NCBI GenBank assembly: GCA_013389125.1
Contig: JACADX010000425.1
Location: 1 to 20,573, forward strand
Reading direction: 5' to 3'
DNA from: Parvularculaceae bacterium
GTDB taxonomy: Bacteria > Pseudomonadota > Alphaproteobacteria > Caulobacterales > Parvularculaceae
Length of the DNA stretch: 20,573 bases
Shown piece by piece: positions 8,054-15,076 of this stretch (within the stretch, counting starts at the first letter, position 1; each line of letters starts with the position of its first letter). The notes below the pieces were generated by a model, which was not told the origin of the DNA, did not search any database, and was given only the letters and a program-made list of their open reading frames with translations. A program made the position numbers and the translations under genes.

Positions 8054-8937
8054 GGTATCGGAGGCAGTTTCTTGAGCGCTCTGAGCTCATTCGCAAAAGC
8101 CTTTGAACGCTCCTCACGATTTTCGTTGGTCTCAAAGTGGGCACCATGGATTCTTAGATCGGTGTTCCCGCCAGGGTTCCCCGCGCAGCCGCGAAATGTG
8201 ATTTTCACGCCAGGCGTGCCAAATCTCCCTGTCCAAGCACGCGTCTCTTCTAGCTGCACATCGTCTATCGCGGTCAGGTCCATCGACATCAGCTGGTGCT
8301 GACCATCCCCGACCACAAAGAACCCTTTATCATTAAACCTGTATTGGACCTTCAACCGTCCAAAGTGCATGTCAGCAGCGCTGATCGCGACGTGCTTCGA
8401 CAGCCAGACTGGTCGATATGAAAAAGGCCACCCCAAGTTCTCGAATTTCCTATGTACGAACAGCGGTATCTTCTTGATATTTAGCACCAACAATATTAGC
8501 CACAATGAAGTGAACAGCCGTAATAGTTCAGAGCTGTTAAGAACGTTAGCGACTCCGTGGCTGAGGCCAAGGATGAGTTTAGCTCCCCAGAGCCAAACTT
8601 CGCCAAGCAATTCGGAAACAATGCTGACAACCATCCATATTCCTAATCCAATTATGTCAAGAAAGTATTTCTCAAACAAACAAGAGAAGAAAACCACCAC
8701 TAAATAAAATATTGCGTAAGTTGCTGCTGTAATGAATCTTTCACCGAAAAATGAAATTGGGGAAAATATTGTTCGAAATGCCGCCCGGAGACTATCTCCG
8801 TCTCTCGGGGGGGGGTCACCGAGGCACAGCATCTCCGTCTCGCAAGCCGCGTCTACATCAATTTCGTCAAAGCTGACACAAGGCGCCAAGTAACCGCGTT
8901 GAAGATCGGAGCCATCCGATGCAATAGTTCGAGACAT
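8050..8937 (-). CDS. hypothetical membrane protein, AT-rich and foreign-looking
   Basis: I do not recognise this 295-residue protein. ATG 8937 is chosen because a GGGGAAGGGG stretch abuts it; a TTG at 8955 is an alternative. Residues 1-60 are polar with several acidic residues. Hydrophobic segments follow at about 70-88, 92-112 and 143-160, then a soluble C-terminal domain (about 180-295) with alternating short strands (FNDKGFFVVGDG, VKITFRG) and a charged final helix. That would fit a small beta-rich domain on a membrane anchor, but this is a guess. Base composition is clearly poorer in G+C than all neighbours and codon use differs, which suggests transfer. Its stop overlaps the secA stop head-on by three bases. 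A run of nine C in the coding strand lies at codons 41-44. Confidence 0.6.
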   Translation of the reverse strand: MSRTIASDGSDLQRGYLAPCVSFDEIDVDAACETEMLCLGDPPPRDGDSLRAAFRTIFSPISFFGERFITAATYAIFYLVVVFFSCLFEKYFLDIIGLGIWMVVSIVSELLGEVWLWGAKLILGLSHGVANVLNSSELLRLFTSLWLILLVLNIKKIPLFVHRKFENLGWPFSYRPVWLSKHVAISAADMHFGRLKVQYRFNDKGFFVVGDGQHQLMSMDLTAIDDVQLEETRAWTGRFGTPGVKITFRGCAGNPGGNTDLRIHGAHFETNENREERSKAFANELRALKKLPPIP

Positions 8938-9088
8938 CCCCTTCCCCACTCTCAATCAGCGAAAAAGATCGCACGTGGGCGAGCGGGCGTAAAGGGACCG
9001 TACTCAAATGCAGTATGGCTGCCTTATTTTCCTCATGAAAACAAATCATTAAGTGCCGTCTTGGACAGTTCTAATTTCATCACCAAGC

Positions 9089-9317
9089 GCCGCGCGCTAC
9101 CGCGATGATGGAACGCGGTTCGACGCGCTGACGCCGCTGCCGACGAGTTCGAGGCGGATGCGCGCCAGCCTCGCGGATCTTCTGAAGTTCGCGGCGATGA
9201 ATCTGAAGGCGCCGCTTTCGCCCGGACGTTCCGCGTTAAAAGCAGACGCGATCGACCGGCTGCAAAACGAAAAGAGCGCCGCGCCCGGCGCGCATATGGC
9301 GCTCGGCATCGGGAATT
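9089..9317 (+). pseudogene. serine hydrolase (beta-lactamase-related) remnant, middle fragment
   Basis: From about 9089 the composition returns to GC-rich, and the frame reads ARYRDDGTRFDAL, then SRRMRASLADLLKFAAMNL and AHMALGIGN. This resembles the middle of class C beta-lactamase-like serine hydrolases, where a helix with DLxxFA follows the active-site half. The N-terminal half with the SxxK and YxN motifs is absent: upstream DNA is AT-rich and unrelated, so the 5' part has been lost or replaced. The frame runs into the IS at 9318. Joined to 10580-11148 after removing the IS and one AATT copy, it gives one open frame of 266 codons including the stop. The start at 9089 is approximate. Confidence 0.65.
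9314..9317. repeat. left 4-bp target-site duplication AATT
   Basis: AATT immediately precedes the left inverted repeat of the IS; the same four bases follow the right inverted repeat at 10576-10579. Removing the element and one copy restores the interrupted reading frame, which supports this as the duplication. AATT is its own reverse complement, so it can also be read as an extension of the inverted repeats. Confidence 0.7.
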
Positions 9318-9348
9318 GGACACCTCCAAAAACCTCTCGGATTTTCGG
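9318..9348. repeat. IS5-family left terminal inverted repeat
   Basis: The left end starts GGACACCTCCAA and, apart from a few mismatches and a two-base length difference, matches the reverse complement of 10547-10575. The outer 12 bases are identical and the inner GATTTTCGG is shared. Confidence 0.85.
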
Positions 9349-9371
9349 GCGATTTGTGATTCCGTTTGGGG

Positions 9372-10445
9372 ATGAAACAGCGCGGATTTTTTGATGTTGA
9401 TGAGCGGCTGAAGCGGGTCAGCGATTTGGGCGACCCGCTGGAGGCGATGGCGGGCGTGATTGATTTCGAGGTCTTCCGGCCGATGCTTGATGCGGCGCTG
9501 AAGCGCTCGGACGGGTCGCAAGGCGGGCGGCCCGCCTTTGATCCGGTGATGATGTTCAAGGTGCTGATCCTGCAGGCGCTGAACGATCTCTCCGACGAGC
9601 GGGCGGAGTTCCTGATCACGGATCGCCTCAGCTACATGCGCTTTCTGGGGCTGGCGCTTGGCGACAAGGCGCCGGACCGGAACACCATCTGGACGTTCCG
9701 CGAGGCGCTGAAGAAGGCCGGCGCCATTGATGATCTGTTCGCGGCGTTCGACCGCGCGATCACGCATTCGGGCTACCGCGCGACGCACGGCCAGATCGTC
9801 GATGCGAGCCTCATCGCCGCGCCGAAACAGCGACTGACGCAGGAAGAGAAGGCGGCGATCAAGGCGGGCAAGTCCGCCGATGAGATCTGGGACAATCCGC
9901 ACAAGGCGGCGCAGAAGGATGCACAGGCCCGCTGGACGATCAAATATTCGAAGAAGAAGGACGATGCGCCCAAGGGCCAGGTCGACATCGCGATCCCCTC
10001 CTTCGGCTACAAGTCGCATGTGATGACCGATCGCGCCCACGGCTTCATCCGCGCCTTCAAGGTGACGGACGCCGCAAGGCATGACGGCGCACAGCTGAAG
10101 GACATTGTGCGCACGGACGTCATGGCGACGGGCGTCTTCGCCGACACGGCCTATCGCTCGAAAGCCAATGAGGCATGGCTCGCGCGCCATGGCCTCGTCA
10201 GCCACATCCATCGCCGGAAGCCGAAGGGCCAGCCGATGCCGGAAAACATCCGGCGCGGCGACAGGGCGAAGTCAAAGGTCCGCTCACTTGTCGAACACGT
10301 CTTCGCCGATCTTAAAGCTCGCATGGGGGTCAAGGTCAGGACCATCGGCCTTGCCCGCGCCAAAATCAAAATCGGCATCGCCAACATCGCCTACAACATG
10401 CGCCGCTTCGTCTTTCACCGACGAAAGGCCGCAGCGTCCGCATGA
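9372..10445 (+). CDS. IS5-family transposase
   Basis: This encodes 357 residues from ATG 9372, with GGGG just before it; a TTG at 9366 is also in frame. The N-terminus MKQRGFFDVDERLKRVSDLG and the block DFEVFRPMLDAAL, GGRPAFDPVMMFK, LSDERAEFLITDRLSYMRFLGL are highly typical of IS5 transposases. The DDE catalytic triad is visible as Asp144 (QIVDASL), Asp258 (VFADTAYRS) and Glu308 (LVEHVFADLK). The stretch HRRKPKGQPMPENIRRGDRAKS between the last two is the usual conserved patch. The enzyme cuts and joins the IS ends. There is no frameshift and no stop, unlike many degraded copies, and base composition is close to the host's. Confidence 0.93.
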   Translation: MKQRGFFDVDERLKRVSDLGDPLEAMAGVIDFEVFRPMLDAALKRSDGSQGGRPAFDPVMMFKVLILQALNDLSDERAEFLITDRLSYMRFLGLALGDKAPDRNTIWTFREALKKAGAIDDLFAAFDRAITHSGYRATHGQIVDASLIAAPKQRLTQEEKAAIKAGKSADEIWDNPHKAAQKDAQARWTIKYSKKKDDAPKGQVDIAIPSFGYKSHVMTDRAHGFIRAFKVTDAARHDGAQLKDIVRTDVMATGVFADTAYRSKANEAWLARHGLVSHIHRRKPKGQPMPENIRRGDRAKSKVRSLVEHVFADLKARMGVKVRTIGLARAKIKIGIANIAYNMRRFVFHRRKAAASA

Positions 10446-10546
10446 TTGCAGGCCAAAACGCCGCCTCCGCGCAGATCAAAACACGGACGGAAGGACGGTG
10501 CTACCGGCGGATGTCGATCGGCCAACCCATGCCGCCGACATCAACG

Positions 10547-10575
10547 CCGAAAATCGCGGGTTGTTGGAGGTGTCC
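10547..10575. repeat. IS5-family right terminal inverted repeat
   Basis: The right end finishes TTGGAGGTGTCC, the exact reverse complement of the first 12 bases of the left end, and its inner part CCGAAAATC mirrors the left GATTTTCGG. Confidence 0.85.
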
Positions 10576-10579
10576 AATT
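10576..10579. repeat. right 4-bp target-site duplication AATT
   Basis: This is the second AATT copy, next to the right end of the IS; see the left copy at 9314-9317. Confidence 0.7.
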
Positions 10580-11148
10580 TCGCGCTCGGCGACGGGACGC
10601 GCCTCATTGCGTCGTCGGGAAACGACATGGGCGTCCAGTCTTCGATGTTCCTCCTCCCCGAATCGAGCCTCGGCGCCGTCGTTCTGACGAACAGCTCCGG
10701 CTATCAAAGCGACAAACTCGCGATCATGGCCCTCGAGGCGGCGGCGCCGGGGACGCTCGAAAAATTCATGGCCGTCGCATCCGCCTTTGAGGCGCGCTCG
10801 GCGCCGTTTTCGCCGTCCGCCCCCTGGCTCGGCGCGTGGGCTGGCGCGATCGACGACGGCGCGACGAAAATCCCTGTCGGACTTTCAATAGCCGGCTCCG
10901 GTCTTTTGATCAGCCTTGGCGACGCGGCGCCCGTCGCGCTTGAGGAAGCGACGCTGCGTGACGGGATGCTTTCGGGCGCCTTCACCGGGACTTTGTCCCT
11001 TTATGAAAAGCCCGACGGTCCGCACCGCATCGAAATCAATCTCATCGCCGATCGCGGGCGCCTTGTCGGCTTTGCGCTTGCGAACTTCCGCACTGATCGC
11101 GGCAAGTTCGAGGTCCCGACGCCGATGGCGCTCTCCCGCACGGATTGA
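10576..11148 (+). pseudogene. serine hydrolase (beta-lactamase-related) remnant, 3' fragment
   Basis: Directly after the IS the frame reads NFALGDGTRLIASSGNDMGVQSSMFLLPE, then GAVVLTNSSGY. This is the C-terminal pattern of beta-lactamase-related serine hydrolases: a conserved glycine-rich strand with S-G-N-D in place of the usual HGG region, then a strand ending in LTN. About 130 further residues form a C-terminal domain with beta-strand character and end at TGA 11146-11148. The frame is open leftward into the IS but has no start of its own. The intact ancestor was probably a periplasmic or lipoprotein hydrolase. The amidohydrolase gene follows after 46 bases and may have shared its transcript. 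Confidence 0.7.
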
Positions 11149-11194
11149 GTTTCAGGGACCTTTGCCGCACTCTCCGGCCGCTGGAGGGCGCGTC

Positions 11195-12946
11195 ATGAGG
11201 TTTGGAGCGATGTCGTTCGCCGCGCTGGCGGCGGTCGTCTCGCTGACAGCCGCCTGCGGGAGGATGGAGAAATCCTCGCGCGCGCGGCCGGGCGACGGCG
11301 CAGTCATTTACCCGGCAAGCGTCATCACCATGGATCCCGCGCGGCCGACGGCGACCGCCGTGGCGGTCAAGGATGGGAAAATCCTCGCCGTCGGCGACAT
11401 CGACGATCTCGTTGAAAGCTATTCGGGCGCCGAGGTCGACGAAACCTTCGGGCGCATGACGATGCTTCCGGGGCTGATCGATCCCCATGTCCACATGACG
11501 CTCTCCTCGCTGATGTATGCGGCGGAGACGATCGCGCCGTGGCCGATCGATGTGGCGGGCGACGGGGTCTTTTATCCCGACCGCATTTCCTTTCTCGCGC
11601 GTCTTGCCGATGTCGAGGCCGCAGCGCCGCCCGGAACGCCGCTTGTCGTCTGGGGCTATCACGACCTCGTCCACGGTCCGCTCGCGCGCGCCGACCTTGA
11701 CGCCGTCACGGCGACGCGGCCGCTCATCGTCTGGCACTATTCCGGGCACGATTTTTATCTCAACTCGAGGGCGACCGAATGGGCGAAGATCACCGGCGAT
11801 CTGCGAAAGACATACGAGGGCGTCGCGGTTGACGCGAAAGGCGAGCCGACAGGCCGCGTCTTCGAAGACGCCGTTCCTTATCTCATGCGGTCGCTCGGCC
11901 CCGTCCTGCTCGATCCGGCGCGCGTGAAGCGGGGGCTTGAGGCGTTCTCGCGACGTCTCAATGAAGCGGGCGTGACGACCGTCGCCGATCTCGGCTACGG
12001 CCTGCTCGGCCTCCCGTTTGAAGACGCGAACATCGCCGGCAACTGGGTCTCGCCTGCACATTCAGGTTACAGAGTGTATCTCGTTCCCGAGCATCGCGCT
12101 TTCGCCGCGGCGTTCAAGGAAAAGGCGGTTGAGACGGTTCTGAAGATGGCGTCGGGCGAAACGCCGACGCCGGCGCCGGTCCTCCCGCAAGTGAAGTTCT
12201 TCGCCGACGGCGCCTATTATTCGCAGACGATGCGCGTTTCCGATCCCGGCTATCTCGCCGGCCAGTCGACAGGCTCAAAGGGACTCTGGGTGACGCCGCC
12301 GCATGCGATCGCCGAGACGATCAGGCCGTACTGGGACGCCGGGCTTGGCGTGCGCATTCACTCCAATGGCGATGCGGCGCAGGATGCGACATTGGACGCG
12401 CTTCAATCCTTGCGTGCAACAAGCGCCGACCGGCGCTTCGTGATCGAGCATGCGGGACTCTTTTCGCCGGATGAGGCGCGACGCGCCGGCGTTCTCGGCG
12501 CTGCGGTGTCGGCGGCGAGCCATTATGTCTATTATCTCGGCGAAGCCTACCAGGAGCCGCTCGGCCCTGAACGCGGACAGCAGATCTCGCCGCTCGCGTC
12601 GTTGTCGGCGGCGGGCGTCAAGGTCTCGCTTCACTCCGACGCCCCGCTTGCGCCGCCTGCGCCCTTGCGCGCGGCGAGCGTTCACCTGACGCGCGCGACG
12701 CGCGAAGGCGGCGTGTTGACGCCGGCGGAACGTTTGTCGCCCAAGGAGGCGCTCGAAGCGATAACGATCGACGCGGCGTATGCGCTGGGGCTTGAGGCCG
12801 AGATCGGTTCGATCGCCCCCGGCAAGCGCGCTGATCTCACGATCCTTGAACGAAACCCGCTGGCGACCGCCGGCGGAGAATGGAGCGCGATACCGGTCTG
12901 GGGCGTCGTCCTTGGCGGCGAAAAGCGGCCCGCGCGCCGCGACTGA
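11195..12946 (+). CDS. YtcJ-like metal-dependent amidohydrolase, lipoprotein
   Basis: This encodes 583 residues. ATG 11195 is supported by GGAGGG (11183-11188) six bases upstream. A lipoprotein signal precedes Cys21 (SLTAAC), so the enzyme is probably anchored in the envelope. The N-terminal strand domain (VITMDPARPTATAVAVKDGKILAVGD) and LPGLIDPHVHM with His98 and His100 are typical of the amidohydrolase_3 (YtcJ) branch of the TIM-barrel amidohydrolases. Further metal or substrate positions are His389 (RIHSNGDAA), His419 (IEHAG) and His480-Ser-Asp482. The C-terminus returns to the strand domain (GSIAPGKRADLTILERNP). Substrates of this branch are poorly defined and cannot be told from sequence. 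It lies just after the broken serine hydrolase and faces the zinc peptidase gene. Confidence 0.88.
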   Translation: MRFGAMSFAALAAVVSLTAACGRMEKSSRARPGDGAVIYPASVITMDPARPTATAVAVKDGKILAVGDIDDLVESYSGAEVDETFGRMTMLPGLIDPHVHMTLSSLMYAAETIAPWPIDVAGDGVFYPDRISFLARLADVEAAAPPGTPLVVWGYHDLVHGPLARADLDAVTATRPLIVWHYSGHDFYLNSRATEWAKITGDLRKTYEGVAVDAKGEPTGRVFEDAVPYLMRSLGPVLLDPARVKRGLEAFSRRLNEAGVTTVADLGYGLLGLPFEDANIAGNWVSPAHSGYRVYLVPEHRAFAAAFKEKAVETVLKMASGETPTPAPVLPQVKFFADGAYYSQTMRVSDPGYLAGQSTGSKGLWVTPPHAIAETIRPYWDAGLGVRIHSNGDAAQDATLDALQSLRATSADRRFVIEHAGLFSPDEARRAGVLGAAVSAASHYVYYLGEAYQEPLGPERGQQISPLASLSAAGVKVSLHSDAPLAPPAPLRAASVHLTRATREGGVLTPAERLSPKEALEAITIDAAYALGLEAEIGSIAPGKRADLTILERNPLATAGGEWSAIPVWGVVLGGEKRPARRD

Positions 12947-12979
12947 TCGCCAGCTCGTCGCCGAACCACCCTCGCGCGT

Positions 12980-13002
12980 CGCGCGAAGCCGCGTTTCGCG
13001 CG
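12980..13002. repeat. perfect hairpin after the amidohydrolase gene
   Basis: CGCGCGAA (12980-12987) pairs with TTCGCGCG (12995-13002) around a 7-base loop. It lies 33 bases after the amidohydrolase stop and could end transcription or protect the mRNA 3' end. No T-run follows, so it is not a classical intrinsic terminator. Confidence 0.4.
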
Positions 13003-13030
13003 CCCGTTTACGGCGCGGAAATCAGCTAGA

Positions 13031-13074
13031 GCGGCGTGCGCTGAAGTATGTGCGGTTCAGCGCGTAAACGCCGC
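13031..13074. repeat. long composite hairpin in convergent gap
   Basis: GCGGCGT (13031-13037) pairs with ACGCCGC (13068-13074), and the adjoining GCGCTGAA (13038-13045) pairs with TTCAGCGC (13056-13063). The loop is 10 bases, with a 4-base bulge (13064-13067) on one side, giving 15 perfect pairs in total. It lies between two convergent genes and may serve as a two-way terminator or be a repeat unit. A CTAGAGCG motif at 13026-13033 overlaps its left foot. Confidence 0.5.
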
Positions 13075-13086
13075 GACAAACAATGA

Positions 13087-13130
13087 CTAGAGCGAGCGCC
13101 CCAATTCCGAATCATGGCGCGAAGCTCTAG
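13087..13130. repeat. CTAGAGC-bounded palindromic intergenic repeat
   Basis: CTAGAGC (13087-13093) and GCTCTAG (13124-13130) form a perfect 7-base inverted repeat. Nested inside is GCGCC (13096-13100) with GGCGC (13116-13120) around a 15-base loop containing GAATCAT. Short palindromes bounded by CTAGAGC and containing a GAATC core are, from memory, common between genes in many alphaproteobacteria. Only one full copy is seen here, so the repeat nature is inferred. Confidence 0.45.
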
Positions 13131-13175
13131 CCGCTCGCCGCCGCGAAAACGGCCGCCCGTCCGCGCGCGGCGGCG

Positions 13176-14885
13176 TCAAATGCGCGAGCGGTAGACCGGC
13201 TCGATGTCGACCGGAATGTCCGAGAGCGACGCGATGACCCTGTTCGCCGGGTCGTCGAGCACGGCGTATTTTTCGAGAAACGCCTTGGCGCGGGCGTAAT
13301 CGCCGTCTCCCTGCACGAACACGACCTCGGCGGTCAGCTCCGAAATCGCCGCTTCGAACTTTGGAAAGTCGAGCCGGAACTTTCCGCTTGCTTCGTCGAC
13401 GGAGAATGCGCCCTTCTCTTTGAGGAAGGCGTATTGGAAGGCGGCGCCCCGACCGTGCGCCTCATTGATTCCAAAACGCATGGCGCGGAACAGGCCGACG
13501 AAATAGGTCGCGAGGAAATTCTCCTTTTCGGCCGCCGGGAACTCGCCCTTCTCCATCATGTAAAGAACATTGTAGGCGCCCATGACGTCAGCCTTGCCTT
13601 CTTCGGTCGCCGAATAAAGCTCCTTGAGTTCGGCGTTGACGGTCGTCGCGGCGCCGTTCTTGACGATCGTTCCCGGTCCAAGGCTGTGCGAAAGCTCATG
13701 AAAGAGCGTTTCCGCGCCCATATATTTCCGCAACAGCATCGAGGCCTGGTCCGGGACGAGCACATGCTCCGCCATCGGCGCGAGGATGCGGTCGAACTTC
13801 GCCCCCATGACATTGCTGAGGAGCACTTTCTTCGCGCCCTTGGCTTCCCGCACGCGCTCGTCATTCGGCAAGTTGAAAGCGATCGTCTGAACGCCCGGGA
13901 CGTTGTCGCCGCCGCCGTGGACCTGCGCGACGACGGCGATCGGCGATTCAAAGCCGCGGCGGAAATTCTTGTACTCGGGCGGCACGGGCAAATTGCCTTC
14001 CATGTCGCGCAGATAATTCTTGTACTTTGCGAGCGCGGCGCTCTCCGTCGGGTCCTTCACGGTAACGAACGCCTCGAACGCGGTTTTGTAGCCGAAGAGG
14101 CCGTCCGTATAGACTTCATAAGGCCCGATCGCGACTTCGATCGGGCCGTCAAGGTCCATCCACGCCATCTCCGACTCATAGTAGTCGTCGCTGAGGAACG
14201 CGTCGGCGCGCATCGTCAGGAATTTCCGGAGCGAGGCGTTCGTCGTGATGTCCGCCGCCTGGCGCAAGAGCGCCGCTGCCGCCTCAAGCTCCGCCTTGTA
14301 ATACTGGGAATAGGGAATCGCGATGAGGGCGCCCGCCTCGTTGCGGCGGATCACGGTGTAGCCGCTTGTAAAGGCCGACTTGTCCTCGGGGCGCGCGGCG
14401 ATGTGCGCCTCAAACTCCTCCTTCGTCATGTCGGCGGGATAGAACGCCGCGCCCGCGGGCTTTTCCTTCGCGCCGTAGAACGGCTTGTCGTGATCAAGGC
14501 TGTCCCACGGCCCGAAATGGAGATCGAAGAGATCAAGCAGAATCTCCTTGTCCGGATGATTGCTCGCGGCGATCTCCGCCCGCAAGGCGGGGTTATCCTC
14601 GCTCACCTGGCGGAGATAGATGGCGCTCATCAGCCTTCCCGCCTCATTGAGGAGATTGACGACGCGGGCTTCCTCATTGGTAAGGAAGGAGGTGTCCGGT
14701 TTCATCTCGACGATCGCGAATTGAGACCGCATCTTTTCAAGATGATCGCGGCTCGCCGAAACCGCGGAAGACGCCGCTTCGACAGGCGCCGGGGTCGATG
14801 CAGGCGACTCGGCCTTCGGCTCTTTCTTGCCGCACGCGGCGACGAGCGCGAGGACGGAAGCGGAAACGATAAGAAGTCTCGTCAT
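13176..14885 (-). CDS. dipeptidyl-peptidase III-like (M49-type) zinc peptidase, lipoprotein
   Basis: This encodes 569 residues from ATG 14885. The signal ends in LALVAAC with Cys18 as the lipid site, so the protein is probably an envelope lipoprotein. Residues 19-45 are a flexible Ala/Pro/Ser linker. The zinc site is HELSH at 396-400 followed by Glu428-Glu429-Gly-Lys-Ala-Asp433. This spacing and the EExxAD motif resemble the M49 family, but the first motif is HExxH with one residue fewer than the classic HExxGH. Bacterial proteins of this type are usually named dipeptidyl-peptidase 3 family or Zn-dependent hydrolase. Members of M49 remove dipeptides from peptide N-termini; the substrate here is unknown. 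GAGGCGCCTC, a perfect 10-base palindrome, sits just before the start. It is convergent with the amidohydrolase and divergent from the transglycosylase gene. Confidence 0.82.
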   Translation of the reverse strand: MTRLLIVSASVLALVAACGKKEPKAESPASTPAPVEAASSAVSASRDHLEKMRSQFAIVEMKPDTSFLTNEEARVVNLLNEAGRLMSAIYLRQVSEDNPALRAEIAASNHPDKEILLDLFDLHFGPWDSLDHDKPFYGAKEKPAGAAFYPADMTKEEFEAHIAARPEDKSAFTSGYTVIRRNEAGALIAIPYSQYYKAELEAAAALLRQAADITTNASLRKFLTMRADAFLSDDYYESEMAWMDLDGPIEVAIGPYEVYTDGLFGYKTAFEAFVTVKDPTESAALAKYKNYLRDMEGNLPVPPEYKNFRRGFESPIAVVAQVHGGGDNVPGVQTIAFNLPNDERVREAKGAKKVLLSNVMGAKFDRILAPMAEHVLVPDQASMLLRKYMGAETLFHELSHSLGPGTIVKNGAATTVNAELKELYSATEEGKADVMGAYNVLYMMEKGEFPAAEKENFLATYFVGLFRAMRFGINEAHGRGAAFQYAFLKEKGAFSVDEASGKFRLDFPKFEAAISELTAEVVFVQGDGDYARAKAFLEKYAVLDDPANRVIASLSDIPVDIEPVYRSRI

Positions 14886-15010
14886 TGGAGGCGCCTCAGG
14901 GTTTGGCCGCGCGAAGCCGGGCGGCGGGTTCTTCTTAATAAAGCCTTAAGCCGTCAAGGCGAGGGCATGAAGGCGCCAGGGGGCCGCCGCGCCTTGGCCT
15001 CATTGCGGCC

Positions 15011-15038
15011 TTGTCGCTTCGCCAAGGTGCGCTTTAAG
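15011..15038 (+). promoter_or_regulatory. weak candidate promoter for the lytic transglycosylase gene
   Basis: TTGTCG (15011-15016) and TTTAAG (15033-15038) are separated by 16 bases, each matching consensus at four of six positions. They lie about 40 bases before the GTG start in the divergent gap 14886-15076. It is a pattern match only, with no other candidate that is better. Confidence 0.28.
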
Positions 15039-15076
15039 AGAAAGCACGACCTATTCGACATTGAGGGGGCTGTAGC

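Larger units (their letters stand above)
9318..10575 (+). mobile_element. complete IS5-family insertion sequence
   Basis: The element is 1258 bases long, bounded by imperfect inverted repeats of about 30 bases and flanked by AATT on both sides. It holds one transposase gene with an unbroken DDE frame, so it may be able to move. Its length and single uninterrupted transposase frame fit the IS5 family. It has inserted into a serine hydrolase gene already reduced at its 5' end. The 130 bases between the transposase stop and the right end hold no gene that I can see. Confidence 0.9.

Noticed and set aside
8956..9088. Small frames around 8867-9108 on both strands
   Set aside because: They cross the composition boundary and lack ribosome binding sites and recognisable sequence; I see no gene in this stretch.
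9033..10211. 392-codon minus-strand frame across the IS
   Set aside because: It runs antisense to the transposase, crosses the IS end and the composition boundary, and shows no motif.
10105..11148. Plus-strand frame joining IS DNA to the hydrolase remnant
   Set aside because: The first half is the wrong frame of the transposase; only the part after 10576 resembles a protein. It is a chance read-through, not a fusion gene.
14900..14960. Promoter for the zinc peptidase: TTGACG on the minus strand near 14956
   Set aside because: No acceptable -10 box lies 16-18 bases downstream; the TATTAA is only 11 bases away.
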